A stretch of DNA of 64,000 nt, from NCBI GenBank assembly GCA_963741625.1, contig CAVUIT010000014.1:558001-622000 (forward strand), given 5' to 3'. Below, in pieces: positions 18,310 to 28,021 of this stretch. The number at the start of each line of letters is the position of its first letter. Positions within the stretch are counted from its first letter, which is position 1. The stretch is from CAWBBA01 sp963741625 (GTDB lineage: Bacteria; Desulfobacterota; Desulfomonilia; Desulfomonilales; Desulfomonilaceae). A program made the position numbers and the translations under genes. The notes below the pieces were generated by a model. That model was not told the DNA's origin and did not search any database. It saw only the letters and a program-made list of their open reading frames with translations.

Positions 18310-18360
18310 AATCGGGGAGGACCTTCTTGTAACCCCGCGGAACGCGGGGCTCCCCCGATT
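18310..18360 (+). terminator. GC-rich hairpin after the TM2 gene
   Basis: AATCGGGGAG (18310-18319) pairs with CTCCCCCGATT (18350-18360) around an inner palindrome CCCCGCGGAACGCGGGG (18333-18349). The same inner palindrome type recurs near 58784. It likely ends TM2 transcription and is also a repeat. Confidence 0.65.
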
Positions 18361-18807
18361 CTTACTACTTTGGATTCGAACTCGTGTTGGTACAGCAGGC
18401 CATCTCAAGCCGCGTGTCGGCAGTTTGGCCGTCTCGTGAAACCAACTTGGCCTTGGTCATTGCAGCTATCGCGCTCGGAGTCCTTGAGGCAAGCGGTGGC
18501 TTCCCAGATCAAATCGACCGGCTCACCGGCGAACCGACAAATGGCGTACGCATCTTGTTCGGCCGATGACTGTCGGGTCCTGAAAGACCTCGCCTCAAAG
18601 AACCTGCAACCAGAAACATCCCCATTCAGTCAATCTGTGCTCATAGTCGCCATTGGGCCCACCCCGCGAAGACTTGCGAGCTCTTTCCACTCGTGGCTTC
18701 CGAATCAATGCCGTGGGTCTCATTATGCTCTCCTCATGCGCGTTTAATTGGTACGAGCCCGTGGATACTGCGTAGGAGCTTTTCGCATCTCCAGTGGTCT
18801 CGTCGGT
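18361..18807. other. Gap with no supported gene
   Basis: A plus-strand frame at 18370-18747 lacks a ribosome-binding site and any motif. I see no RNA gene. Confidence 0.45.
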
Positions 18808-18886
18808 TAACGGTTTCGCGTTTTAACTAATTAATGAAACCCCAATGATAACGGTTTCGCTTTTTAGTTATTAATGAAACCCCAAT
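18808..18886. repeat. Tandem pair of about 39-bp repeats with inverted ends
   Basis: Copies at 18808-18846 and 18849-18886 are nearly identical and separated by 2 bp. Each begins TAACGGTTTCGC and ends TTAATGAAACCCCAAT, so GGTTTC and GAAACC form inverted ends around an AT-rich core. There is no spacer, so it is not a CRISPR. The rest of the gap to 19047 has no gene. Confidence 0.7.
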
Positions 18887-19047
18887 CGCCAGGATGTTCC
18901 CGGAAAAATGCGAATAGTGTTCCATAGGTCAGGACCGAGATGTCGGGAGTGCCGATAAGTCAAGATATTAAGCCTACAAATAGATAAAGGGGCGCGTACA
19001 TGCCCCTTTTTCTAAACCGCCGGACGCTCAACCGATTCAGGCCGTGA

Positions 19048-20023
19048 TCAAGCTATCTTCAAGATTTGCTCTTCCATTAGAGCGCGGAACAGCGGCACTT
19101 TGTATTGATTATGCTCAAGCGGACTGGCGCTTTTCATAGCTGCCTCTCCCGCCCGTGCTGCTATCTGCTGATCCACCTTCCTGCCTTTCAGCGCCTCCTC
19201 CGCATCCTTGGAGCGCCACGGGAAAGGCGCCGCGCCGCTCAAAACGACTCTCGCATCCGACACTTTACCATCTCGGACGAGCACGGCCAGCGCAACACCG
19301 GCGAGCGCAAAATCCCAGGAACGACGTGCCCGCACTTTGCGGTAGGAGCTCATGGTTCCGGGTGCAAGCCTGGGGAGAAGCACCTCGGTTATAATTTCAT
19401 CTTTTTTCAAGATATTTTCGTTTTCTAGGCTCACGCTGGGCGACACAAAGAATTTTTCCAGCGGCACCAACCTCGATCCGCCCGGGCCGACCGCTCGCAC
19501 TTTAGCTTCGAGGGCCATGAGCGCCGGGGCTGTGTCCGAAGGGTGTACGAAGCAGCACAGGTCGTCGGACCCCATTATGGCGTGAAACTGGTTCTGGCCG
19601 TTCATTGCAAAACATTGGTCTCCCCCTTTGCGCAGGCAACGAAACTCGCCACGGTAATACCAGCATCGCGGTTTCTGGCAGAGGTTCCCGCCGATGGTCC
19701 CCTGGTTCCGCAACTGAGGACTTCCAACTGCCGAGGCTGCCTGGGCAAGGGCCGGGTAGCGATCTTTCACCAGGGGATGGGACGCTACTTCTGCGATTGT
19801 CGTCAAAGCGCCGATCCGTATTCCGCCGGTCCGGCGCCTCCTTGATACCTCGAAGGCCATCCAGCCTGGACAGACTCACGATCTTTTCAACGGGGAAGAT
19901 GTCATCCCGCATACAGCTCAAAAGGTCGGTTCCTCCAGCATGGATCTTGGCTCCTGGTGACGAAAGCTGCTTAATAGCATCCTTCAACGAATTGGCACTG
20001 ACGTAAGCGAAATCAGGCATCAT
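19048..20023 (-). CDS. Aldehyde oxidoreductase FAD/[4Fe-4S] subunit (PaoB/YagS-like), one frame break
   Basis: About 325 residues after bridging a break near 19845. It is the FAD-binding subunit of a xanthine-oxidase-family molybdoenzyme. The N-terminus has KIHAGGTDLL and the middle has GTIGGNLCQ, both FAD-contacting. A cysteine cluster in the insertion CQKPRCWYYRGEFRC...GGDQC resembles the extra [4Fe-4S] loop of PaoB-type and 4-hydroxybenzoyl-CoA reductase beta subunits, and HPSDTAPAL is conserved. It is the last gene of a three-gene operon, 3 bp after the molybdenum subunit. The pattern fits a periplasmic aldehyde oxidoreductase. The true aldehyde is unknown. Confidence 0.85.
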
Positions 20024-20026
20024 GGC

Positions 20027-22359
20027 TCACCCCCTTTTCGTGGCTTCGGCAAGCAGCCTGGATAGCTGTACCGGGTTGATCGGAGTGTTTGTCACCCGGA
20101 CTCCTGTTGCGTTGTAGACAGCATTCGCGATGGCAGCTGCCGTAGGTATGGTGACCGGCTCTCCGAGCCCTTTAGCGCCCGTGGAATTGGCCTCGTCATC
20201 GGGCATGTCGATGGGATAAGAGACGATCTCTTCCGGGACGTCGAGAGCAGTCGGGAGCTTGTAGTCATGCCAGTTCTTGTTGCAGAGCTTTCCAGTTTGA
20301 CCGTGATCAAGCACCCGTTGCCTCGGTCATTCCAAAGCCGATGCCCATAGTGATCCCGCCATAAACCTGGCTGTCAAAAGTAAGGCGGTTCATCACCCGG
20401 CCGCGACTCTTGCGCGGCAACAAACTTCAGGATTTCAACCTCGCCGGTCTTGGTGTCCACTTTGACTTCACAGAATTGAGCGCCGAAGGGGTTGATGACT
20501 TTGTCCGACGGATTAGGGACGCTTGTATCCTACACCCAATATCACGCCTCGGTCCTTCAATGCGCTCACCTCGGTTATCTTCTTCTTTTGCGACGGATCT
20601 TTATTGGATGTTATAGAGCCATCCTTGAGGGTTAAGTCCGATACTTCGGCCTTCAAATCCTCGGCCGCAAGCTTTAACAATTCCTGTTTCACCTTGATTG
20701 CCGCCTCACGGACAGCCGGCCCTTCGGTGGGTACGGTCTTGCTGCCCCCACTCGGTGTAGCAAACTGTGTTGTGCCGGTATCTGCGTTTTCGATCTGGAT
20801 CAGCTCCGGCTTGAGCCCGAGTTCCTCGGCCACTATCATGGCCATTATCGTCTTGGTGCCGGTACCCAAATCGCTTGCCCCCATGTTCAAGTTGGCGCTT
20901 CCATCCGAGAACAGCTTGAGCACAATCGTTGACGGCGGCCTTCCACCTCCAACGAACCACATGGTTCCGGCCATACCGATACCCGTCTTGATGTGGCTCT
21001 CCTGCTTTGTTCCTGCAAGCTCTTTGCGCCGTTCTCTCCAGTCGAAAGTTTTGGCCCCCTGTTCAAGACATTCTTTGAGCCCTGTTGTTGTGTAGGGTGG
21101 ATCACCCGGACGGCTCTGGCTGAATGAGGGTATGTTCTTCAGCCTCAAGTCCAGAGGGTCCATTTCAATTGCCACGGCCAGTTGATCCAACATCTGTTCC
21201 AGGGCCCAGGAACCCTGCGGATGTCCCGGAGCCCTGAAGGGTCTTGCCAGACCGGCATTTATGTAAACATCGGTAGATTTGCACTCTACATTGGGGCAGA
21301 GGTAGTTGTCCTTGATCAGGAAGTCCACCAGCGCTACTCCGCCTGCGGAATATGCTCCGCCCGTACCCAGACACGTAAACTGCAACGCGGTCAATGTGCC
21401 GTCCTTCTTCACCCCTGCTTTGAGCTTCATATTCGTTGGGGGACGGTTGCCCGTTACAAGGTAAGTCTGCTCCCTGGTGAGAAAGAGCTTCACCGGGCGA
21501 CCTGTCATCTTCGCCAGAAGAGCGGCGATGACGTCGTACTTGCCTGCCTGGAGCTTTGACCCGAAGCCGCCTCCCATGTAGTGGCCAATAACCCGGACCT
21601 TGGCAATAGGGAGGCCAAGAACCTCAGCTACCTCGGACTGCACTGCATAAACTCCCTGGGTCTAGACCAGATCGTCAGGCTGTCGCCGTCCCATTTGGCG
21701 ACACAACCGTGCAGCTCCATGGGAGTATGGATCTCGCACTCGCTCCGGTATTCGGTTTCTAAAACTATGTCCGCTTCCCCAAAGCCTTTTTCCACGTCGC
21801 CTCGACGGTAGACCTCGGGTTTCTCTACAAGATTCCCTTTCTCGTGAATAGTGGCTGCCTTAGGATCAAGAGCCTGCCTCTCATCCGAAACGTATGGCAA
21901 GACCTCATACTCGACCTTGATTGCCTTCAACGCCGCCTGAGCGCTGTAGGGCGAATTCGCGGCAACGCCGGCTACAGCGTCGCCCTCGTACCGACAGTGC
22001 GGATCAAAAACCTTGCTTTTTGCCTTGCCTCTGTAGGTCCACTTGAGATCGGCCCCGGGGGTAGAGCCGGTTATAACCGCGTAAACTCCGGGCATCTTTG
22101 AGGCAGCGGAAATGTCGACCCGCTTCACCATAGCATTGGGATATGGGCACCCCAGAACTGCCCCGTAAAGCATGTCCGGCAAGACCACATCAGACGGATA
22201 GACCGCAGCTCCACTTACCCTTTCGTACGCATCCACTCGGGGCCTCGATTTGCCTAGGACCTGGGTAGTTTTCCATGGGGCTGGTTCCTTTCCGGGCTCG
22301 GGAGTTTCCGGCACGGATATCCCTTCCAGATAATACGGCTTGTCTTGTCCCTGGTTCAT
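20027..22359 (-). CDS. Aldehyde oxidoreductase molybdenum-binding subunit (PaoC-like), several frame breaks
   Basis: About 775 residues when frame breaks near 21655, 20515, 20405 and 20305 are bridged. It belongs to the xanthine oxidase large-subunit family, which binds the molybdopterin cofactor. MGGGFGSK and GLARPFRAPGHPQGSWALE match molybdopterin-contact loops, and near the C-terminus GAKGLGEP carries the catalytic glutamate. The first gene of the operon supplies the Tat-targeted Fe-S subunit, and its stop overlaps this ATG by 4 bp. In this family the large subunit hitch-hikes to the periplasm with the Fe-S subunit. Four breaks in one gene probably reflect indel errors, though a decayed gene cannot be excluded. 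Confidence 0.85.
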
Positions 22360-23038
22360 AGCTTTCCCCCTTTCCCGGCGCCCAGTTGTGCGGCCAGTTT
22401 GACGGCTTCAAAGATGTTGCGGTACGCCCCGCAGCGACACAGGTTTCCGCTCACACCGGTACGGATCTCTTCGAACGACGGCTGAGGGTTGCCGCGAAGA
22501 AGACTTTCGACGGCCATGATTTGGCCCGGAGTGCAGTAGCCGCACTGGAACGCGTCTTTCTCTAGAAAGGCACGCTGGACAGGACCAAGTTCCTCCCCTT
22601 TCATCAGTCCTTCGAGCGTGGTGACCTGTTGCCCTTGGGCTTCCACCGCGAGCATCATGCATGCATAATGTGTTTTGTCGTTGATAAGCACTGTGCACGC
22701 GCCACATTCGCCCCGTTCGCATCCGACTTTGGTGCCTGTCAATCCGAGCTTCTCCCGGATCACGAAAAGGAGCGACCAGCGCGGCTCCACCAGGAGGCGT
22801 CTGTTCGGCCGTTAATGAGAAGAGCGATCTTGGTCAGCTCTTCAGGCTTCAAGATCTCGGGTGCCGGAGCAGCAGACACTTTACCGGCTGTTACAACTGC
22901 TGCAGCTCCAATGCCCATGGACGCAAGAAATCCACGCCGGGTAAACCCCTTCCCCTCATGGTGTTCCTGGCCGTTCGATTCTTCTTCCCCCTGCCTGTGA
23001 CTGCACTGGCAGCCTTTCTCCTTCGAATTGTCGCCCAT
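22356..23038 (-). CDS. Aldehyde oxidoreductase [2Fe-2S] subunit with Tat signal (PaoA-like), one frame break
   Basis: About 227 residues with a break near 22806. The N-terminus carries a twin-arginine signal (TRRGFLASMGIGAAAVVTAG), followed by the plant-type [2Fe-2S] cysteines (CERGECGAC, then a fourth Cys) and the second [2Fe-2S] motif (CGYCTPGQ, CRCG). The ATG at 23038 is chosen because GAGGGGGAC lies just before it. The order A-C-B differs from the E. coli paoABC order A-B-C. Aldehyde detoxification or oxidation in the periplasm is the known role of the family. Maturation would need a PaoD/XdhC-like chaperone, which is not in the window. Confidence 0.88.
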
Positions 23039-23461
23039 GAAGTCCCCCTCTCGATTTTTGCATTTAAAGAACATCTACTTGCGTCGTCATGCCAAGTCGG
23101 ATTCCCAATAATGGCTAAACCGAGGCACAAACTCGCTCGTGCTCAGTTCTTCCCGGAATCCTTGCCGAAATCATTCAGCGGTTGTTTAAGTGCCATTGTA
23201 TACTCTCGGGCGCCCCATCTTCAATTATGTCTGTTATTGCAAGACCTACATTTAGCAATGAGTGAAGTTTTCAGAAACTATGTTTCCCCAAACCAATGTT
23301 TGCCCAATTCACGAGTCCAGCATTTATATACTATAGACGAGCGTACCCGTGAATTCCAGCTTTAATTCAAGAGGCGGCCGGAGGTCATAAGGCGAGCAGC
23401 CGACGGCTCGCCAGTCCCAGAAAGCGGGGGAGAAGAGAAATCTTTATCCAAAGAACAATAA
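23039..23461. other. Gap upstream of the oxidoreductase operon
   Basis: No gene supported. It should contain the promoter of the minus-strand oxidoreductase operon, but I cannot place it convincingly. Confidence 0.4.
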
Positions 23462-23490
23462 TTGACACGTCCAAAGTAGTGGGCTATGCT
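23462..23490 (+). promoter_or_regulatory. Bacterioferritin promoter
   Basis: TTGACA (23462-23467) is separated by exactly 17 bp from TATGCT (23485-23490), 66 bp before the bfr ATG. Confidence 0.65.
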
Positions 23491-23556
23491 TGGCCACCGC
23501 GATTCGTTAGCTTTAGGGGCGGGAATCCAACGATTTAATTAAAGGAGGAGGACAAC

Positions 23557-24025
23557 ATGAAAGGGAACAAGAAAATAATCACAAAGCTCAATGATCTTCT
23601 GGCAGACGAATTGACTGCAATCAATCAGTATATGGTACACGCTGAGATGTGTGACAATTGGAACTATGAACGCCTACATAAGGCAGACGAAAAGCGAGCC
23701 ATAGATGAAATGAAACATGCGGAAAAACTTATTGCACGCATCCTTTTTCTCGAGGGGAGCCCTACGGTAAGCAAACTAAAAGCCATACATATCGGTTCAG
23801 ATGTGCAAATCGCAGCACAAGAATGATTGGCAGGCCGAATTTGACGCGGTGAAATCGTACAACGACGGGATCAAACTTGCAATCGAGATCGGGGATGGTG
23901 GCACGCGAGAGCTGCTTGAACACATTCTTAAAGATGAGGAAGCTCATATAGATTGGATTGAAGCTCAACTGGATCAGATCAAGCAAATGGGCAGCCAAAA
24001 TTATTTGGTGGAGCAAATCGACTAA
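23557..24025 (+). CDS. bfr: Bacterioferritin, one frame break
   Basis: About 156 residues when one A is removed from the AAA run near 23812, which restores HIGSDVQSQHKNDWQ. It is an iron-storage ferritin-like four-helix protein. LNDLLADELTAINQY, IDEMKHAEKLIARILFLEG and LEHILKDEEAHIDW carry the diiron ligands. The Met in IDEMKHAE aligns with the haem-ligand methionine of E. coli Bfr (Met52). The C-terminus QLDQIKQMGSQNYL is diagnostic of Bfr. A strong ribosome-binding site AAAGGAGGAGG precedes the ATG. It is monocistronic, with no bfd-like ferredoxin next to it. Confidence 0.93.
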
Positions 24026-24060
24026 AGTCCTCAGTTTCCTAAGTTCGGTGGCGTTTGCTC

Positions 24061-24124
24061 AGTAGGGCCGGCATTTTGCCGGTCAACGGGAAGAGCAAAA
24101 GACCGGCAAGATGCCGGTCCTACT
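24061..24124. repeat. Palindromic repeat after bfr, possible terminator
   Basis: Arms 24061-24084 and 24101-24124 are reverse complements except for two mismatches, each containing GCCGG/CCGGC hairpins. The remaining gap to 24438 has no supported gene. A fragment of the same family recurs at about 31010-31043. Confidence 0.85.
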
Positions 24125-24438
24125 AAGCGTTGCCACAACAGATGAGGTCACGTCACTTGTGTCCGCTCCAATGGCCTCGGCACGAATGCGTCACCGAATT
24201 TGCCAAACAGCGTGCCAAGGCAAGTAGACCCATCGCTCTTGCATATAAACGGGTGTAACTCCCTCGTATCCGCATCAGTCACCGTAGTCCTGACACGAAG
24301 TAGTTACACCCGGCAATCAGCTCAAATTAGTGCTAAGTCGGCAAAAGAAGCGACAAGGATTTCCCACTGCTCTTCGCTTGCAACTCGTTGGCCGCAAAAT
24401 GACCACTCGTCCGGGTTCGGTACCAGCCGCTCCCGAAA

Positions 24439-25133
24439 TCAATAGCAGACAGCCGCGGAACACACGTTTCCCGCGGGGGCAGTCGCTGGCGCACACGGCA
24501 CCCAACCGCCGTAGGTGCATGCAGTGGCAGGCAGGCTGCCAACATTTGCTGACGGAGGCGGGGGAACATATCCCCCAGATGCTTGTGCCGGGGCTGCCCA
24601 ACCACCGGTCTGTCCGGAAATTCCGCTATAGGCCGTTGCAGGTCGGCTCCAGGTATCAACCGGTCCGTTCCAACACGGAACGCAACTGCTGTAACAGACG
24701 CTTCCCGGCGGGCTGCCAAGTTTGCCGGCGGAGGTTGCGAAGTGTAGCCTCCGGTCATTGGAGCTGCTCCAGTTTGGCTGCCAGATGCTCCGGCCGGGGC
24801 TGCCCAACCACTTGTCTGGCCGGAACTTCCACCATATGCAGGTGCCGGGCACCACGAAATATAGACGGGCCCATTCCAGGATTGCGCCCAACCGCCGTAG
24901 CAGACAGGGGTCGGGGCGACTGCAACGTTTTGCGGCTTTGCCTGGGCAACATACGAGCCGTTGATTTCTTTTATCCGCCTCGCTCCGGAAGAGGCATGCC
25001 GCTTCTCCGCCTTGGTATAAGCCTTTTTTGGACCTCCCGTGACCGCCCAGGCTGGAGAAATCGATAGTGTAGTCACAGCAAATGATACGGCCACCAAGAC
25101 CAACAATATGCTCAAGTGTCGATTAATTTCCAT
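24439..25133 (-). CDS. Secreted Cys/Trp/Pro-rich repeat protein, one frame break
   Basis: About 230 residues when one missing G near 24725 is restored (reading PPPANLGSPAGSVCYSS). The N-terminus is a signal peptide ending AWA, followed by a lysine-rich linker. The mature part holds two imperfect repeats of 50-60 residues and a truncated third, each starting around CYGGW or CYSS, containing WNGPV and SGQTxGWAAPA, and ending near PPPxAN. I do not recognise the family. Cysteine and aromatic content with low complexity suggest an extracellular structural or surface protein. The repeats make in-frame indels and assembly slippage likely here. Confidence 0.65.
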
Positions 25134-25476
25134 GCTGCGTCCTCCAATTGTGCATAGGACTTTGCTTTGCGATTCATTTTATTTAGATGCGGCTAGGGGC
25201 TAAAAAGATTCAAACTTCGGTGCAAGAAACCACGCGGCGGGGCCTCAAGTCACACAACTGTGATTTGACGTGCAATAATCCAGACTCCGTCCGATGTTTC
25301 TACTAGAAGAGCTGGAGACAGCGGCGGAGTAATATCCGGTGACAACATAGTTGAGAATTATAGGTCGTTTAATGGCCCCCGGCACAAAGGCGTTACTGCA
25401 AGCAGCTTCATTCTTCGCGGATCAGCCTATAGCCTGCACGAGCACGTCTCTTCGGCATTCAAAGGCTGTTTTTTTC
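25134..25476. other. Intergenic region with no supported gene
   Basis: Between divergent genes for the repeat protein and the NTF2-like protein. No gene or structured RNA is evident. Confidence 0.4.
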
Positions 25477-25506
25477 TTGACAGATGACTTCACGACGATC
25501 TACAAA
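25477..25506 (+). promoter_or_regulatory. Candidate promoter of the NTF2-like gene
   Basis: TTGACA (25477-25482) and TACAAA (25501-25506) spaced by 18 bp, 75 bp upstream of the ATG. Confidence 0.5.
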
Positions 25507-25581
25507 AGAATGTAAGATGGATGTGTTGTGTAATGCTAATGTTACGTAAGAATTTACAAACTAATTCAAGAGAGGGGAATT

Positions 25582-26071
25582 ATGAAAAGAGCGTTACCGA
25601 TTATGCTACTCCTGGTGTTGATCGTTACCGCAGTAGGAGCGATAACATTTGTACAGGCGGATGCCAAGACCGATCAGGAGGTCAAAGATTTCCTTACTCA
25701 ATATGAAGCGGCATATGAGAAAAAGGATGTGGGCGCATTGATGAAATTGATTGCGCCTGGGGCTGAAGTTGTTTTCTTTGAGGCTGACGAAAAAGGGCGC
25801 TACGTGGGCCCGGACCAGATCAAGGCCGCCTATGAGAACAGTCTGAAGCAGGTCAAGTCTATAAAGGGCGAATACAAGTGGACCTCAGTAGGCTCAAAGG
25901 GCGACGTCGCGTGGTTTGCAACCGAGGTGTCGTTCAACGTAGACACCGGAGAAGATAAGTTCACAACAACTGGGTCGCTGGACGGGCGTGCTCGAGAAAA
26001 AGAACGGCAAATGGCTTCTGCTTCAATCCCACTTCTCGTTCCCTGAGCAGGACGGCCCGCCCGAAAAATAG
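25582..26071 (+). CDS. Exported NTF2-like/SnoaL-type domain protein, one frame break
   Basis: About 162 residues. A cleavable signal peptide (residues 1-27, ending VQADA) is followed by an NTF2-like cone fold typical of DUF4440/SnoaL proteins: VKDFLTQYEAAYEKKDVGALMKLIAPGAEVVFF, a central YVGPDQIKAAYE and a C-terminal hydrophobic strand. Frame is lost near 25980. In the shifted frame it continues WTGVLEKKNGKWLLLQSHFS and stops at 26071, which is the family's usual ending. A ribosome-binding site (GAGAGGGG) lies before the ATG. It is exported, and the ligand is unknown. It lies 165 bp upstream of the candidate peptide precursor gene, possibly by chance. Confidence 0.8.
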
Positions 26072-26235
26072 CAAAGGTCTTTTTGGGAACCGTAGCACGC
26101 CGCACGCGATTTGCTCCGCGGGGAAAGGGCCGATGACTGAGCGGGCTGCGGTGTTGCGGGGCACACAGTTTTCGTGAGATTTGGCAAGTTCATCCACAAC
26201 AACCGACTGTTCCGATTTCGTTGGGAGGACATAAT

Positions 26236-26673
26236 ATGGATGATAAGAAGAAGAAAAACGAGGAGAGTGTAAGCAGGCGATCATTTCTCACGAGTCTCGG
26301 GAAATGGTCGTCGATTGTCGTGGCTACTGCTGTCTTGGGGATTTCCGAGGCATCAGGCTCCGATGAAGGGCCTAAGGAAGAGCGCGGACCGGGCGCGGCA
26401 CGGGAAGGCATTCCCGGCCACGATGACGCCCACGAAGAGTCTATGGAATCTCAGTGGTGGCGTTGGCGCCGGCGTGGTTGCCGTGTGTGGGGTAAGGGGT
26501 GCTTGGCGCGTGGTTGCCGTGTGTGGGGTAATCGTGGTGTTGCCGTGTGTGGGGTAACAGATAGTCACGGTGCGGGTAAAGAAAGTTTACAACCCGCGGC
26601 TGTCCGCTTCCTGATGTTGATCGGACACGAGTGTTGTGTGACCGGGGAGCGGACATTTGTTGCAGTGGGTTAG
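26236..26673 (+). CDS. Candidate RiPP precursor with Tat leader and R-G-C-R-V-W-G repeats
   Basis: A peptide of about 110-146 residues starting at an ATG with a good ribosome-binding site (GGGAGGA). The leader has a classical twin-arginine motif SRRSFLTSLGKW and a hydrophobic h-region. A charged linker ending HEESMESQ follows, then WWRWRRRGCRVWGKGCLARGC and RVWGN. Two exact copies of RGCRVWG are encoded by a 23-bp DNA repeat. A third DNA copy has a 2-bp insertion; ignoring it the reading would be RGCRVWGNR followed by stop at 26562-26564 (about 109 residues), while the unbroken frame runs to 26673. It is followed by three genes with radical SAM and SPASM features. The W-G-N and W-G-K triplets match the aromatic-x-x pattern of three-residue cyclophane (triceptide) substrates. 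Not a family I recognise. Confidence 0.6.
   Translation: MDDKKKKNEESVSRRSFLTSLGKWSSIVVATAVLGISEASGSDEGPKEERGPGAAREGIPGHDDAHEESMESQWWRWRRRGCRVWGKGCLARGCRVWGNRGVAVCGVTDSHGAGKESLQPAAVRFLMLIGHECCVTGERTFVAVG
26473..26557 (+). repeat. Three 23-bp coding repeats in the precursor gene
   Basis: Copies at 26473-26495 and 26509-26531 are identical (CGTGGTTGCCGTGTGTGGGG followed by TAA in another frame). The third, 26533-26557, is the same with an extra GT. Copies are spaced by 36 and 24 bp, both multiples of three, so repeat expansion kept the reading frame until the 2-bp insertion. Confidence 0.85.
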
Positions 26674-26950
26674 GCTGCGCGTGCTCAGGGGCGCAATGCT
26701 TGAGATGTGGGAAGAGGTCGAGCCCTTTCGCGTGGCTACAGTCATTGTCGTTTGAAATCACGGAATCGACTTTGTTCGTCTGCTTTCTGCCGTATTTGTT
26801 ATTTTGGTTGCGCTAAATTATCCGGTGTTGATCGCCTGAAAAATGCCTTGTCCCCCGACGGTCGATGTGTGTCCCTGTGAATTGTGTGCTGATGATTTCC
26901 GCAAATCCCGGCCAAGAGACAGTTCCCGAGTAGTTACTCCGTTAAACCGA

Positions 26951-28021
26951 ATGAAAAATACTCACGAAAACCGATATCCAATGCCCACGTGCATTGAAGT
27001 TGTGATCAAACCGACTCTGCAATGCAACGGCAGATGCGCCTATTGCAACGTGGCAGAAAAGCCGCTTTTTGCCGATCCTGCCATGGTTGAGAGCGTATTC
27101 CACAACCTTGCGAATTATATGGAGAAAAATCCGGGCTGTCATGTGACAGTGCTTTGGCATGGCGGAGAGCCCATGCTCATGGGGCAGTCTTTTTACAAAA
27201 GGGTCTCGGAACTCAATCGTAAGATCTTCAGCGACAGCCCAACGCATCTGATGCAGTCCAACTTAACCCTCTTAAATGAAGGACTGGCGGACGTGCTTCC
27301 CGACCTTCTCAATGATGGAGGAATCGGGACTTCTCTTGATCCGTTCGAGGACTATCGGCAGCTCAAGAATGGAGAATCATACCTCGAACGCTGGTACGAG
27401 GGCTTCGAGCTGGCAAAAAGCCGCGGGTTTCGAGTAGGGATGGTGTACGTTGTTCACGGCCGATCAATCGGTCGTGGCAAGGACATCTATCACTATTTCA
27501 AGAACCTGGGAGTCGACAGTCTGACACTTGTTCCTCTGGAAGAGCCGGCGGGAATGTTCGACGGAGCACGTCTGGATACACGATCGTGGGGGGTGTTTCT
27601 CAAAGAGATGCTCGATGCATGGAAACGGGATGATTGTTCCTTGCCGGTTGAACCATTCGTGAACTGGGAAGAAGCCCGGTCTGTTGACTGTGGTTCGACT
27701 CGAACGTATTCTGAGGCCCTGAACTGTTGCGAGCCCACTTTGGCCGTCTCCCCGGAGGGAGATGTTTATCCGTGCGTGAGGCTTCTCGACATCGGGTCGG
27801 GTAAGATCGGAAACATAGTGTCCGAGCCGCTTGATAGCATACTATCTCACCCTGACGTGTTTTGGCGCTCCAAGAGGAGTGAGCTGATCACGCAAGGGGA
27901 CTGCGGTTCATGTAAGTGGTGGAAATATTGCGCCGGAGGTTGCGCAGCAGCTTCCGGGCCGTGCCACAAGACAATCTGGTGCGAAGGCTATAAGTATTTT
28001 TTCGAGGCCATTCATGAGTAA
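26951..28021 (+). CDS. Radical SAM/SPASM peptide-modifying enzyme
   Basis: About 356 residues from the ATG at 26951; the frame is open to an ATG at 26843 but neither start has a clear ribosome-binding site. It begins with the radical SAM cluster motif CNGRCAYC (Cys25, Cys29, Cys32), followed by the glycine-rich SAM-binding segment WHGGEPM. The C-terminal SPASM region has NCCEPTLAVSPEGDVYPC, then GDCGSCKWWKYCAGGC and a final IWCEGYKYFFE, supplying auxiliary [4Fe-4S] ligands. SPASM proteins install crosslinks or other modifications in ribosomal peptides, or mature sulfatases. With a repeat-bearing precursor just upstream and two coupled partners, peptide modification is the best inference. It overlaps the next gene by 8 bp (ATGAGTAA). 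Confidence 0.9.
   Translation: MKNTHENRYPMPTCIEVVIKPTLQCNGRCAYCNVAEKPLFADPAMVESVFHNLANYMEKNPGCHVTVLWHGGEPMLMGQSFYKRVSELNRKIFSDSPTHLMQSNLTLLNEGLADVLPDLLNDGGIGTSLDPFEDYRQLKNGESYLERWYEGFELAKSRGFRVGMVYVVHGRSIGRGKDIYHYFKNLGVDSLTLVPLEEPAGMFDGARLDTRSWGVFLKEMLDAWKRDDCSLPVEPFVNWEEARSVDCGSTRTYSEALNCCEPTLAVSPEGDVYPCVRLLDIGSGKIGNIVSEPLDSILSHPDVFWRSKRSELITQGDCGSCKWWKYCAGGCAAASGPCHKTIWCEGYKYFFEAIHE

Noticed and set aside
18370..18747. A 125-codon plus-strand frame
   Set aside because: No start context, no motif, composition like noncoding DNA.
18808..18886. A CRISPR array
   Set aside because: Only two copies, no spacers between them and no cas gene; it is a tandem repeat.
23557..24025. Programmed frameshift or selenocysteine readthrough in bacterioferritin
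   Set aside because: Removing one A from an AAA run restores the full family sequence, and the stop reached is in the wrong frame, not a readthrough codon.
26315..26557. Reading the precursor region in the second frame as a Gly/Val/Cys-rich peptide
   Set aside because: It lacks the Tat leader and ribosome-binding site; it is a shadow of the repeated DNA.
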